Below, piece after piece: positions 34,475-44,105 of a stretch of DNA of 64,000 nucleotides. The position numbers were made by a program, and so were the translations under genes. Source of the DNA: Prevotella amnii DSM 23384 = JCM 14753 (GTDB lineage: Bacteria > Bacteroidota > Bacteroidia > Bacteroidales > Bacteroidaceae); contig NZ_KB905270.1 of the NCBI RefSeq assembly GCF_000378745.1, forward strand, positions 1 to 64,000. Direction: 5' to 3'. The notes beneath the pieces were generated by a model that was not told the DNA's origin, ran no database searches, and was given only the letters and a program-made list of their open reading frames with translations. Each line of letters starts with the position of its first letter. The first letter of the stretch is position 1.

Positions 34475-35404
34475 TCAATCATTAATATTTTTTTCTTTTA
34501 AAGATTTACTGTATAATTGTCTTGTATCAGCTCCCCACATTAGTTTTTCACGTAAAGTATTAAAGAAAGTATTGTTTTCGGTCTTAATTATTTTTACTTT
34601 ATGGTTAGCTTTTTGTATGGTTAGCGTTGTTCCTTCTTTCATTTTAACAGATCGTCCATCAATAGCTACCAAAAAGTTATGACTTCTGCTTTCTACATCT
34701 AATCTTATTTTCGATTCATCACTAACTACTATAGGACGCATATTTAAGCTATGTGGTGCTACGGGAGTTATGCTTAGCGTGTTAGTTTGTGGTACCATGA
34801 TAGGTCCACCTATAGATAGTGAGTAAGCTGTAGATCCTGTAGGGGTGCTAATTACTAATCCATCAGCGAGGTAAGATGTAAGAAATTCTCCATTTATTTC
34901 TACATGAATAGATATCATAGAAGCTATATCGCGTTTTAATATAGCTATGTCGTTTAATGCAAAAGGATTAAAGATGACGTCTTTTTCATTGCATTTTAGT
35001 CTTATTACAGACCGTTCTTCTATTATAAAGTTGTTAGCGTAAATACTGTCAATAGTGCTGTTTAGCTTTTCTTGTGATATGTTAGCAAGAAACCCTAAGC
35101 GTCCCATATTTACTCCAATTATAGGTATTTGAAGGTTTCCTACGCGTCCAGCAGCTTTTAAGAAGGTTCCGTCACCACCTAAAGATATTATAAAATCAGC
35201 TTTAAAGTTAATTAAGTCGAAAGGTAGAACCTTATTCTTTATTTTTGTATTTAAGCTGTAATCAATGAAGTTAAGGTATTGCTTTTCAATGTATATGATA
35301 GCATTATAGGAAATGAGCTTCTCTATCAACTGATTTATCCTTGTAGGATTAGAAGCTCCAGACTTGCTGCCGAATATAGCGAAAGTAAGTTTTTTATCTG
35401 TCAT
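34475..35404 (-). CDS. nadK: NAD kinase
   Basis: The 309-residue enzyme phosphorylates NAD to NADP. The catalytic GGDGT is in IISLGGDGTFLKAAGR, followed by GVNMGRLGFLANI and the STPTGSTAYSLSIGGPI loop. It matches bacterial NadK in length and order of motifs. It is transcribed away from the DJ-1/ispD pair and shares a strand with the ABC exporter gene. Confidence 0.95.
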   Translation of the reverse strand: MTDKKLTFAIFGSKSGASNPTRINQLIEKLISYNAIIYIEKQYLNFIDYSLNTKIKNKVLPFDLINFKADFIISLGGDGTFLKAAGRVGNLQIPIIGVNMGRLGFLANISQEKLNSTIDSIYANNFIIEERSVIRLKCNEKDVIFNPFALNDIAILKRDIASMISIHVEINGEFLTSYLADGLVISTPTGSTAYSLSIGGPIMVPQTNTLSITPVAPHSLNMRPIVVSDESKIRLDVESRSHNFLVAIDGRSVKMKEGTTLTIQKANHKVKIIKTENNTFFNTLREKLMWGADTRQLYSKSLKEKNIND

Positions 35405-35537
35405 AAAAAGCTGTTATTTTATAAATCTTTAGACTTGCTAATACCCCTAAATCATGAATATTTAGTATATTTGCAAGAGATATTATGTACAAAAGTATAA
35501 TTTTTTATTGAAAGTTTAATATTAAAAAATAAATATT

Positions 35538-36113
35538 ATGGCAAAAGTTTATGAGTTTTTAGCAACAGGCTTCGAAGAAATGGAAGCTATTGTGCCTGTA
35601 GATGTTTTTCGTCGTAGTGGTGTTGAGATATCTATGGTAAGTGTTACAGGTAGTAAGGTGGTAAAATCTGCACGTGGTGTAGGTATAGAGGCAGATGTTT
35701 TGTTAGAGGAAATAGCGAGCTTTGATGATGCTGACATGTTGCTTTTGCCTGGTGGTGTTTTAGGTGCTAACAACTTAAAAGAGCATAAGGAGGTACGTAA
35801 AATCTTGCTTAAGCAGTTTGAAAGTGGAAGATTTTTAGGTGCAGTATGTGCAGCTCCTTTAGTATTTGCTTCTATTGGCATATTAAAAGGTAAGAAGGCA
35901 ACAATCTTCCCAGGTATGGAAGATAGTCTTATTAATGGTGCAGAGCCAACGAGAACATTGGTTCAGGTAGATGGAAATGTTATAACAGGGGCTGGTCCTG
36001 TAGCTGTTTTACCTTATACTTATGAGCTATTGAGCCATCTTTTACCAAAAGAAGAGGTGGAAAAGGTTAAGAAAGCTATGTTATATGACAGAGTGTTAGC
36101 TGGCACAAAATAG
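35538..36113 (+). CDS. DJ-1/PfpI family protein (YajL-like)
   Basis: The 191-residue protein fits the DJ-1 group: the acidic partner in TGFEEMEAIVPVDVFRR, the DMLLLPGG strand, and the nucleophilic elbow GAVCAAPLVFASIG with the reactive cysteine. Such proteins repair glycated targets or protect against oxidation in other bacteria. It precedes ispD by 5 bp, so the two are co-transcribed although their functions are not obviously linked. Confidence 0.93.
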   Translation: MAKVYEFLATGFEEMEAIVPVDVFRRSGVEISMVSVTGSKVVKSARGVGIEADVLLEEIASFDDADMLLLPGGVLGANNLKEHKEVRKILLKQFESGRFLGAVCAAPLVFASIGILKGKKATIFPGMEDSLINGAEPTRTLVQVDGNVITGAGPVAVLPYTYELLSHLLPKEEVEKVKKAMLYDRVLAGTK

Positions 36114-36118
36114 CTTTT

Positions 36119-36796
36119 ATGGAAAAATATGCTATTATAGTAGCAGGTGGGAAAGGTCTGCGCATGGGTATGGAAGTGCCAAAGCAATTTCTGCCCGTGG
36201 CAGGTTTACCTGTTTTAATGCGTACTATACGGTGTTTTCGCGAATATGATCCACAAATAAAGGTAATCCTTGTCTTGCCCAAAGAGCAGCAAGAATATTG
36301 GCATGACTTATGTTTGAAATATAATTTTTCAGATTATTACGAATTAGCTACAGGTGGATCTACTCGTTTTCAGTCGTCTAAGAATGGTTTAGATCTTATC
36401 CCTGATGCTGCTAAAGGCTATGTAGCTATTCATGATGGGGTGCGTCCTTTTGTTTCTAAAGAAACTATTTTGAGATGTTTTAAAGCAGCCCTTACTTATA
36501 AAGCAGTTATTCCTGTGTTGAAAGTTACAGATACTTTACGATATGTTTCGGTAGATGGTAGTTCGGAAACAGTGCCAAGAAGTAGCTATTGTTTGGTGCA
36601 GACACCACAGGTGTTTGATATATCTGTTGTTAAGAAGGCCTATTGTCAGGACGAAGATAGCAGGTTTACTGACGATGCAAGCGTAGTGGAAAGTATTGGG
36701 CAAAGGGTTAAAATGGTAGAAGGAAATAGGGAGAATATTAAGCTAACTACACCTTTCGATCTTAAGATAGCTGAAAAGCTTTGCTACGATAAATAA
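36119..36796 (+). CDS. ispD: 2-C-methyl-D-erythritol 4-phosphate cytidylyltransferase
   Basis: The 225-residue enzyme attaches CMP to methylerythritol phosphate in the MEP pathway. The signature IIVAGGKGLRMGMEVPKQF is near the N-terminus, with ATGGSTRFQSSKNGL, VAIHDGVRPFVS and the C-terminal FTDDASVVESIG following. It starts 5 bp after the DJ-1 gene and is followed by recG at 27 bp. Confidence 0.95.
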   Translation: MEKYAIIVAGGKGLRMGMEVPKQFLPVAGLPVLMRTIRCFREYDPQIKVILVLPKEQQEYWHDLCLKYNFSDYYELATGGSTRFQSSKNGLDLIPDAAKGYVAIHDGVRPFVSKETILRCFKAALTYKAVIPVLKVTDTLRYVSVDGSSETVPRSSYCLVQTPQVFDISVVKKAYCQDEDSRFTDDASVVESIGQRVKMVEGNRENIKLTTPFDLKIAEKLCYDK

Positions 36797-36823
36797 TAAA
36801 TATATAAAAGTAGTATAAATATT

Positions 36824-38923
36824 TTGTTAGACATACTCGATCAAGACATTATGTATTTGCCCGGTGTAGGGCCTCGGCGAAAGGATATACTAAGTAAAGA
36901 ACTTGGTATAAATACTTATCGTGATTTGTTAGAATATTATCCATATAAGTATATTGACCGAACAAAGGTATATCTTACTTCGGAGTTGTCGTTAGATATG
37001 CCTTTTGTGCAGCTCAGAGGTAAGATTCTTAGTTTTGAAGAGTATGATATGGGAAAACGAAAGAAACGCATAGTAGCACACTTTTCTGATGGTCATGGTG
37101 TGTGCGATTTGGTATGGTTTAATGGCATACAGTATATATATAAAAATTATAAAATAGGCAAAGAGTATGTAGTTTTTGGTAAGCCAGGGTTTTATAATGG
37201 TCGTTTTCAGTTTACACATCCTGATATTGATGATGCATCACAATTGCAGTTAAACTATATGGGTATGCAGCCTTTTTATGTTACAACAGAGAAAATGAAG
37301 AATGCTTCGCTTAGTTCGCGAGCTATAGAAAAACTAACCAAAACACTTATTTCTAAGCTTGTTTCTCCGTTAGAAGAAACCTTACCTCCTTTTATTATAA
37401 GCCATCTTAACCTTATATCTCGTGATGAGGCTTTTAGAAAAATACATTATCCAAAGACAGTAAACGATACGCAACGTGCAAGAATGCGTCTTAAGTTTGA
37501 AGAGTTGTTTTATGTACAGCTTAATATTATGCGTTATGCCAGTGAGCATCGTCGTAAATATAGAGGATATGAATTTAGGCGAATAGGTGAGCAGTTTAAT
37601 TGGTTTTATCATAATAACTTACCCTTTGCATTAACCAATGCACAAAAAAGAGTTATTAAAGAGATTCGTGCCGATATGGGAAGTGGTAGGCAGATGAATC
37701 GTCTTCTACAGGGAGATGTTGGCTCTGGTAAAACGCTTGTAGCTTTTATGTCAATGCTTATAGGTATAGATAATGGTTTTCAGGCTTGTTTTGTGGCTCC
37801 TACAGAGATATTAGCAGAGCAACATTTACAGACTATACGTGAGTTTTTACATGATATGAATCTTAATGTGGAGCTGCTCACAGGTATTGTAAAGGGTAAG
37901 AGGCGTAAGTCGGTCTTAGAGGGGTTAGTAAACGGAACTATAAATATACTTGTAGGAACGCATGCTATCTTTGAGGATAATGTACATTTTCAGAAATTAG
38001 GAATAGCTGTTATTGATGAGCAGCACCGCTTTGGAGTGGCACAGCGTGCGCAGCTTTGGGCAAAGAGCAAACAGCCTCCTCATATATTAGTGATGACAGC
38101 TACACCTATACCACGTACATTGGCTATGACTATTTATGGAGATTTAGATGTTAGTGTTATTGACGAATTACCCCCTGGACGTAAACCTATAGAAACTATT
38201 CATAGATATGATGACCAAATGACAAGTCTTTATCATGGCATAAGGCAGCAGGTTAGTAAAGGCAGGCAGGTGTATATAGTGTTTCCTCTTATTAAGGAAA
38301 GTGAGAAGAGCGATCTTAAAAACTTAGAAGAAGGCTTTAATACTTTGCTTGAAGTGTTTCCTGATTACCACCTAAGCAAGATACATGGCAAGATGAAAGA
38401 TAAAGAGAAGGAGGAGGAAATGCAGAAGTTTATTCTTGGGCAAACTCAGATTCTTGTAGCAACTACCGTGATAGAAGTGGGCGTAAATGTGCCTAATGCA
38501 AGTGTTATGATAATCCTTGATGCGCAGCGTTTTGGGCTTTCACAGTTACATCAGTTGCGTGGAAGAGTAGGGCGTGGTGCCGATCAAAGCTATTGTGTTC
38601 TTGTTACTAATCGTAAGCTGACCAAGGAAACCAAGAAGCGCATTAATGTTATTTGCGATACTAATGATGGGTTTGCTATATCTGAAGCCGACTTGAAGCT
38701 CAGAGGTCCTGGCGATTTGGAAGGTACTCAGCAAAGTGGCATTGCCTTTGATCTCAAAATAGCTGACATTGCTCGTGATGGACAGCTTGTGCAGCTGGCA
38801 CGTGATGAGGCGCAGAAAATAATAGAATCAGACCCTGAATGCTCTAAAGAAGAGTATAAGATGTTGTGGGATAGATTAAAAATGTTAAGGAAAAATAATA
38901 TCAACTGGGCTGCAATATCTTAG
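36824..38923 (+). CDS. recG: ATP-dependent DNA helicase RecG
   Basis: The 699-residue protein has the N-terminal wedge domain (PGVGPRRKDILSKELGINTY), Walker A LLQGDVGSGKTLVA, the DEQH box in VIDEQHRFGVAQR, TATPIPRTLAMTIYGD and the C-terminal QLHQLRGRVGRG and DLKLRGPGDLEGTQQSG motifs. It reverses stalled replication forks. I accept the TTG start at 36824, because the conserved N-terminal stretch precedes the first ATG at 36851. Confidence 0.95.
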   Translation: MLDILDQDIMYLPGVGPRRKDILSKELGINTYRDLLEYYPYKYIDRTKVYLTSELSLDMPFVQLRGKILSFEEYDMGKRKKRIVAHFSDGHGVCDLVWFNGIQYIYKNYKIGKEYVVFGKPGFYNGRFQFTHPDIDDASQLQLNYMGMQPFYVTTEKMKNASLSSRAIEKLTKTLISKLVSPLEETLPPFIISHLNLISRDEAFRKIHYPKTVNDTQRARMRLKFEELFYVQLNIMRYASEHRRKYRGYEFRRIGEQFNWFYHNNLPFALTNAQKRVIKEIRADMGSGRQMNRLLQGDVGSGKTLVAFMSMLIGIDNGFQACFVAPTEILAEQHLQTIREFLHDMNLNVELLTGIVKGKRRKSVLEGLVNGTINILVGTHAIFEDNVHFQKLGIAVIDEQHRFGVAQRAQLWAKSKQPPHILVMTATPIPRTLAMTIYGDLDVSVIDELPPGRKPIETIHRYDDQMTSLYHGIRQQVSKGRQVYIVFPLIKESEKSDLKNLEEGFNTLLEVFPDYHLSKIHGKMKDKEKEEEMQKFILGQTQILVATTVIEVGVNVPNASVMIILDAQRFGLSQLHQLRGRVGRGADQSYCVLVTNRKLTKETKKRINVICDTNDGFAISEADLKLRGPGDLEGTQQSGIAFDLKIADIARDGQLVQLARDEAQKIIESDPECSKEEYKMLWDRLKMLRKNNINWAAIS

Positions 38924-39192
38924 TAAATATAGGTTCTTTTCTTGTGAAATGCTTTTAATACCTATGTTTGTATATGTTTTTAAGATGTTTATAATGTGTT
39001 GGTAGTGTGTTAAAAGCATCATAAAAACTGTTAAGCTGTAAGAGAATCCACTCATTTTTTTTTATCTTTGCAAAGCTGACTTTTACAAGGTAATGTCTTA
39101 TATAGGTGTGTTTTTTATATTAACCTTATAACTTTACTGAATGATCAGTACCCTTTGATAAATAAAAATAGTATTTTAACGAAGCAATTTTT

Positions 39193-40212
39193 ATGAAGAT
39201 AAAGAATATTATCAAGTCCACATCCTTGTGCTTTTTATTGGTTTTTTCGAGCCAATCGATAAAGGCACAAGATAAATTAGCAATGCAAGCACCTATAGAT
39301 CGTCGTGTAAACCCACTTGACACACTTGTTATAAACCGTTTAAAGGAAACAGAAGAATTTGAAGCACCAGCTTCTGAACTTTATGATAGTTGGGATAATA
39401 CCTATGCACATCGTCCTACTACTCTGCCTGAAGTATATAAGATAGATCTTAGAGGTTTTGTAATGCCTACTCCAAGCCGTGTTATTACAAGTAACTTTGG
39501 TCGTCGATGGGGTCGTAATCATAGAGGTTTAGATATAAAGGTATATATTGGCGATACTATCCGTTCTGCTTTTTCAGGGCGTATTCGTATGGTAAAATAT
39601 GATGCTAATGGTTATGGTAAGTATGTAGTTATTCGTCATAATAATGGTTTAGAAACTATTTATGGGCATCTTTCACGCCAGTTGGTACGTGAAAATCAGT
39701 ATGTGCAAGCTGGTCAGCCTATTGGATTAGGAGGGAATACGGGGCGTTCCACAGGTTCTCATTTACACTTTGAAACACGTCTTTGTGGTGTAGCTTTAAA
39801 TCCTGCTTTGTTTTTCGATTTTGCAAATCAAGATGTAACGGGAGATTATTATGTGTTCCGTCGTGGCAACATGTCAAGTGAGTCTGCTCGTGCCACTGCT
39901 TTACGTGGTACTAATTCCAGCTTACCTTATAGCAGACAGAACATTCAAGGCAATGGCAATTACCGCACTCGTCCAAAGGCTTATGCCAAAACGAAAGCAG
40001 AGGAGTATAATACAGATTATGCCAGCAGAACCCCGCAAGCTACTTATAGCAACGCAAGTGAGCGCTTGTTTTATCACAAGGTAGCAGAGGGAGAAACTTT
40101 AGCTTCTATAGCTGAGCTACATGGAGTTTCAGTAGAGCAGATTCGTCGTGCTAATGGTTTGAAAAAGTTTACTCATATCGCTGTAGGTGAGTTGCTAAAG
40201 ATTAGTAAATAA
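39193..40212 (+). CDS. M23 metallopeptidase with C-terminal LysM
   Basis: The 339-residue protein has a signal peptide (cleavage after KAQ). The M23 domain at about residues 95-210 contains HRGLDIKVYIGD, a zinc site, and GSHLHFETRLCG, the second His pair, so it is probably an active cell-wall endopeptidase. Residues about 290-338 form one LysM domain (AEGETLASIAELHGVSVEQI). It would cut peptide crosslinks in the periplasm. A promoter box TATCTTTG lies at 39063-39070. Confidence 0.9.
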   Translation: MKIKNIIKSTSLCFLLVFSSQSIKAQDKLAMQAPIDRRVNPLDTLVINRLKETEEFEAPASELYDSWDNTYAHRPTTLPEVYKIDLRGFVMPTPSRVITSNFGRRWGRNHRGLDIKVYIGDTIRSAFSGRIRMVKYDANGYGKYVVIRHNNGLETIYGHLSRQLVRENQYVQAGQPIGLGGNTGRSTGSHLHFETRLCGVALNPALFFDFANQDVTGDYYVFRRGNMSSESARATALRGTNSSLPYSRQNIQGNGNYRTRPKAYAKTKAEEYNTDYASRTPQATYSNASERLFYHKVAEGETLASIAELHGVSVEQIRRANGLKKFTHIAVGELLKISK

Positions 40213-40386
40213 GAAGCCTTATTTATATAAGAGATATAGTGTGTAAAGCTTTTTGTTATACTATTTACCCACTCTTCATTTAGTGATACTTTTTTAATAT
40301 AGCCTGTAATAGTAGTTGGTAAGAATTTAAAAGTATAGCTTTTTATTGTTAGAAGAAGGTATTTTGTTTAGTAAAAGATAAGACAT

Positions 40387-40420
40387 AAGGACTAAAAATA
40401 ATTTATTTTTAGTCCTTTTT
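40387..40420 (+). terminator. Terminator after the M23 peptidase gene
   Basis: AAGGACTAAAAAT pairs with its complement around a 4-nt loop and a T-run follows. The stem includes repeat copy 5. Confidence 0.65.
40394..40410. repeat. Palindromic 17-mer AAAAATAANYTATTTTT, copy 5
   Basis: The central bases are TT. It forms part of the stem of the terminator at 40387-40420. Confidence 0.5.
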
Positions 40421-40437
40421 TAATCTATTTTTGTATC

Positions 40438-40454
40438 AAAAATAAGTTATTTTT
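40438..40454. repeat. Palindromic 17-mer AAAAATAANYTATTTTT, copy 6
   Basis: The central bases are GT, as in copy 1. A TATGTTTG box follows at 40458-40465 without a clear upstream element. Confidence 0.5.
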
Positions 40455-40607
40455 AGTATGTTTGCACTATATATTTTCACCTAAAATATTATGTTTTTAT
40501 ATAGTGTAGTGTGCTTTTTATAGTATAGAAGATTATTCTTATTTGTGTAAATAGGTTACTAACAATTGTATTGTTTTCGTTAAGTTTGGTGTCATTTATA
40601 ATAAAAA

Positions 40608-40645
40608 AAATGTGGGATAACCTGTTTTAAAGGCTATCCCACAAG
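40608..40645 (-). terminator. Terminator of the basic exported protein gene
   Basis: TGTGGGATA and TATCCCACA form the stem (with an inner CC/GG pair). On the minus strand it is followed by eight T. Confidence 0.75.
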
Positions 40646-40691
40646 GTGTTTTCTCTATTTTAATTTTAGTTGATAGTGATAGTAAAATATT

Positions 40692-41120
40692 TTATTTAGT
40701 TTTGATACTATCTTCCTTAAAGGAGTCGGAAATGCTTTTTCCTAATTTTTTAAAGAACATTTTCCCTCCTTTTTTTATTTCTTTCCCAGCTTTGCTGGCA
40801 TCTTTCCACTCGCTTTTAGCTATTTTACCTATACCTTTTCCAAACTCTTTTAGTCCGCGTTTTATTTGTTGCTTTCCTGTATTAATATCTTTATACTTAT
40901 CAGTTTTTGCCGGCTTTGGTGTAGATAATCTTTTTGTGCATACTGTTTTGTATGTAGTAGTTGCTGTATTTGTTACTTTTTTTGCAGATTTTGTAGTACT
41001 GTTATTGTTTTTTGCTATTTGTGTGGCATTGCTTTTAGTACTATTGTTTTGGCTTTGTGCATAAGTATACATACTTATGGTAGTTAGAGCCATGATGAAA
41101 GAAGTCTTTAATATGTTCAT
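40692..41120 (-). CDS. Small basic exported protein of unknown function
   Basis: This 142-residue protein has a signal peptide (MNILKTSFIMALTTISMYTY, cleavage after YAQ). The mature part is a low-complexity Ser/Thr/Asn/Lys linker followed by a lysine-rich region with short GKEIKKG-like motifs (KRGLKEFGKGIGKIAKSEWK). No family is recognised. It has its own terminator. The gene downstream of the two glycosyltransferases may be unrelated to them. A charged periplasmic or surface protein is the most that can be said. Confidence 0.65.
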   Translation of the reverse strand: MNILKTSFIMALTTISMYTYAQSQNNSTKSNATQIAKNNNSTTKSAKKVTNTATTTYKTVCTKRLSTPKPAKTDKYKDINTGKQQIKRGLKEFGKGIGKIAKSEWKDASKAGKEIKKGGKMFFKKLGKSISDSFKEDSIKTK

Positions 41121-41181
41121 GTTTTTTTTATTATTTTATTGTGTATATTTTTTATATTTATGTGTATCTATTTGTTTTTCT

Positions 41182-41961
41182 TTATTTTATAAAATGATGT
41201 ATTAAGAATCTAAGATGGTGTAATGATGTTTTAAAAGTGCCATAGTGTTTGCACATTATTTTATATCGTTCTATTAATGATGCTCTATGGTGTAATGTTG
41301 TTTGTCCTTCTTTTAGATAATTAGCTACCACAGTATGTACGTTTTTTATCAATAAGCCGCGGCGCTCTCCTTCTTTCATAACATTAATACACCAATCAAT
41401 ATCTGCAGAATAATGATATTTAGTATTATAAGGCAGGGCTTTGGCAATATCTGTTCGTGCATAAAAGGCTTGATGACAAACAAGCATACCTTCTTTAAAC
41501 GATTTCCATGTAAGGTCTTCAGGTGGTTCTTTCTGACGATGATACAGAAAGATGCCATCTTTATCAATGATGTCCGTATTGCCATATAATACTGCAGGCA
41601 TCTCTTCACCATCTCCCGGCTCAGCAATTATAGCCACTTTTTTAAGTGTCTCCACTTTAGGAAATCTATCGCCAGCGTTTAGGAATATGATATAATCGCC
41701 TGTAGCTTTTTGCAGTCCTTTATTCATAGCATCATAAAGTCCTTTATCTGGTTCGCTCTGTATGATTATGGTGTGTCCATTGTCGGCTTTGTTAGAGAGC
41801 TTCTGATAGTTGAGTGCTATTTGTAAGGTGTTGTCCTTAGAAGCACCATCTATGATGATATGTTCTATGTGTGAATAGTTTTGCATAAGAATACTGTCTA
41901 AAGTAGGTTGCAAAACTTTCTCAGCATTATATGTTATGGTTACAACAGAGAATGTTATCAT
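41182..41961 (-). CDS. Family 2 glycosyltransferase
   Basis: The 259-residue protein begins with the GT2 fold SVVTITYNAEKVLQPTLDSI, continues with the HIIIDGASKDNT strand and has the motif SEPDKGLYDAMNKGLQKATG, followed by the DXD-like FLNAGDRF. Such GT-A enzymes add sugars to capsular or lipopolysaccharide chains. It overlaps the GT4 gene upstream by 4 bp, so the two are translated together, as in a small polysaccharide unit. Confidence 0.9.
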   Translation of the reverse strand: MITFSVVTITYNAEKVLQPTLDSILMQNYSHIEHIIIDGASKDNTLQIALNYQKLSNKADNGHTIIIQSEPDKGLYDAMNKGLQKATGDYIIFLNAGDRFPKVETLKKVAIIAEPGDGEEMPAVLYGNTDIIDKDGIFLYHRQKEPPEDLTWKSFKEGMLVCHQAFYARTDIAKALPYNTKYHYSADIDWCINVMKEGERRGLLIKNVHTVVANYLKEGQTTLHHRASLIERYKIMCKHYGTFKTSLHHLRFLIHHFIK

Positions 41962-43232
41962 AATTTATAGTTTTTATAAGCTAAAGCTTCATAATATAGG
42001 TTGATATACTGTTCTGCTACATTACGTTCCGAATAGGTATGTATAACCTTTTCTATTGCAGCAGTAGAGAGCTGTGTGTAATTAGCATTGTTAAGCACCC
42101 ACTTAATGCCTTGTGCAAGATCTTGAGGGTTGTGTTCCTTTGCTACATAACCATTATGTAAATGGTCTATCATTTCAGGTATTCCACCCACTTTAAAGCT
42201 TACACATGGCACACCACACGCCATAGCTTCCATGATAGTGTTAGGCAGGTTGTCTTCCCGTGTAGGTAGCACAAAGACATTTGCAGCATTGTAAACGTCT
42301 CTAATATTTTCTTTGTCTGATACATACCCAAGCGGATATGTTGGCAAGCTAAGTTGGTTGGCTATCTCTTCAGCGTGTCCACCGAGTATAGCTATGCAGC
42401 TGTTTTTTTTAATTTCCGGATACTCTTTAGCTATGTGGTTTATAGCTTCTATAAAAAGATCCATGCCTTTTCTGTTATCAGTAACACGTTGTGATACAAA
42501 TAGAATAATATTTTTGTCGTTAGGCAGGTTTAGTTTCTTTCGAGCTTCATGCTTATCTAATGGTTTGAAAAAATGGGTGTCAATGGGGTTAGGTATGCTT
42601 TGTATAGTATGTTCTTTTAGCAGACTGCTATGCTTAGCCTCTTTACATAGCCACTTGCTACAGGTTACAAAGTATATGTGCCCTGAATTGTACACTTTGT
42701 TTTTTTTTGCCCAAATCTTTGCAGAAAGATCCTTTTCCGACCCGTTAGCTGGCAGTATAGGGCAATGTTGGCAGCTACTTTCGTAGCGTTTACACCTCTT
42801 AGGGTAGTGGCAAATAGAGGTAGCAGGCCAGAGGTCGTGCATTGTCCATACGACAGCTTTATCCGAAGTTATGATTTTTTTTATGCTATTTAGCGATAAC
42901 ATTCCCTGATTTATCCAAGCTAAGTGTATTACATCGGATTTTTTAAATACAGAAAGGGAAGTAATATCATTACCTGAATTGGCTATATCTATTTCGAAAA
43001 GATGTTTTTTTCTAAAATGTAGGTTAAAGAAAATACAAAGTCGTTCAAAAAGAAAGTAGATTTTTTGTAGGTAGTGTTTGTGAAGTTTTATCACGTTTGC
43101 ATTATCGGTTTCTTTTTCTCTTACAAGCATTTTTGCTTCCACACCCATCTTGTTTAAGGCTTTGAGAAGGCGGTTAGATGCTACAGCGGCACCACCTGTT
43201 TGTTCGCTTGTGTTTACAATAAGAATGCGCAT
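41958..43232 (-). CDS. Family 4 glycosyltransferase
   Basis: The 424-residue GT-B enzyme starts RILIVNTSEQTGGAAVASNRL and shows the family cysteine motif MHDLWPATSICHYPKRC with SSCQHCP, plus FVLPTREDNLPNTIMEAMAC containing the donor-site glutamates. It probably works on surface polysaccharide. Its promoter is at 43294-43325. The gene overlaps the GT2 gene by 4 bp. Confidence 0.9.
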   Translation of the reverse strand: MRILIVNTSEQTGGAAVASNRLLKALNKMGVEAKMLVREKETDNANVIKLHKHYLQKIYFLFERLCIFFNLHFRKKHLFEIDIANSGNDITSLSVFKKSDVIHLAWINQGMLSLNSIKKIITSDKAVVWTMHDLWPATSICHYPKRCKRYESSCQHCPILPANGSEKDLSAKIWAKKNKVYNSGHIYFVTCSKWLCKEAKHSSLLKEHTIQSIPNPIDTHFFKPLDKHEARKKLNLPNDKNIILFVSQRVTDNRKGMDLFIEAINHIAKEYPEIKKNSCIAILGGHAEEIANQLSLPTYPLGYVSDKENIRDVYNAANVFVLPTREDNLPNTIMEAMACGVPCVSFKVGGIPEMIDHLHNGYVAKEHNPQDLAQGIKWVLNNANYTQLSTAAIEKVIHTYSERNVAEQYINLYYEALAYKNYKL

Positions 43233-43293
43233 AATGCTATATAGTTTTAATTGATGTAGCTATTGCCTGTTAATATGTTATTATAATTAGGTG

Positions 43294-43325
43294 CAAACTT
43301 ACATAAAAAGAGCGAACCTAACAAA
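43294..43325 (-). promoter_or_regulatory. Promoter of the glycosyltransferase pair
   Basis: On the minus strand TTTG (43325-43322), a 20-nt spacer and TAAGTTTG (43301-43294) form a near-perfect Bacteroidetes promoter. The leader is about 55 nt. Confidence 0.75.
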
Positions 43326-43612
43326 GTTATTATATGTGTTTAATGTAAAAAAAGACATTTTTGTTAGGCTGTTTATCTTAATTTTTAGAAAGAATAGAGG
43401 AGGTAGTGCTTACAATGTTTAAAGATAATAATCATAAAAAAGAGGCAGCATAGGGCAAAAAGCTTTTAAAAACGTTAATAACTGTTTTCAAAACAACGAA
43501 TATGGTTAAAAAAAAAAAACAATACTATAAAAATGTTTTCTTTATATTGGTTGTTTTAAATTTGCAAAAGAAACAAATTTATTTAAATATTACTTAATAA
43601 AACCATAGAGTA
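43326..43612. other. Intergenic region upstream of the five-gene envelope locus
   Basis: It holds a candidate plus-strand box TAAATTTG at 43557-43564 that would serve the lipoprotein gene at 43613; the upstream element is weak. Nothing else is seen. Confidence 0.4.
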
Positions 43613-44074
43613 ATGAGAGTAAAGGATATTTTATTTTTGATACTTTTTGTAGTATTTTTTAATGCCTGTACACCCAAAAATATTTATTATAGTACGTTTT
43701 CCACTACTGCGATAGCTAATAAGGGAATGGGAAAGTATGTTTTACGTGTGCAAGGTGTTGGGCAAACATATCATCAAGCTAAGGTTGATGCTGTACGCAA
43801 GGCTGTGTACGACGTCATTTTCAAGAACGTCAGCAGCTCTTATGGTGAACATAAAATGATACACCCCATTATTTCTAATCCATTGATAGAGCAGCAGTAT
43901 TCTGACTTTTTTGATGCTTTTTTCTCTACTGGTGGCGATTATCTGAAATTTGTACACGAACTACGGTTAGAAAAAGACAAGTTTAAGCCACAAGCGCGAC
44001 GCGGGGTTATTATGAATGTTATGGTAGATAGAGTTGCATTAGCTAAATATCTTAAAGAAAATCAAATATTTTAA
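43613..44074 (+). CDS. Lipoprotein with LPP20/FlgT-like pattern
   Basis: The 153-residue protein has a lipoprotein signal (ILFLILFVVFFNACTPKN, lipid on the Cys of the FNAC box). The segment VLRVQGVGQTYHQAKVDAVR resembles the start of LPP20/FlgT-type domains, where a G-x-G strand is followed by a helix rich in alanine. The distal part (FDAFFSTGGDYLKFVHELRL) and RRGVIMNVMVDRVALAKYL recur in the protein at 45702-46238, so the two are paralogues. It is the first gene of the locus; it probably sits in the outer membrane facing the periplasm. Confidence 0.65.
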   Translation: MRVKDILFLILFVVFFNACTPKNIYYSTFSTTAIANKGMGKYVLRVQGVGQTYHQAKVDAVRKAVYDVIFKNVSSSYGEHKMIHPIISNPLIEQQYSDFFDAFFSTGGDYLKFVHELRLEKDKFKPQARRGVIMNVMVDRVALAKYLKENQIF

Positions 44075-44105
44075 ATATAATAGTATTAATCAAATTTCTG
44101 TAAAA

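Larger units (their letters stand above)
40213..40691. other. Intergenic region with two terminator-like hairpins and two palindromic 17-mers
   Basis: No coding frame is supported. A hairpin at 40387-40416 with a T-run may end the peptidase transcript although it is 175 bp past the stop. Copies 5 and 6 of the palindromic 17-mer lie here, and a terminator for the gene at 40692 lies at 40608-40645. Confidence 0.5.
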
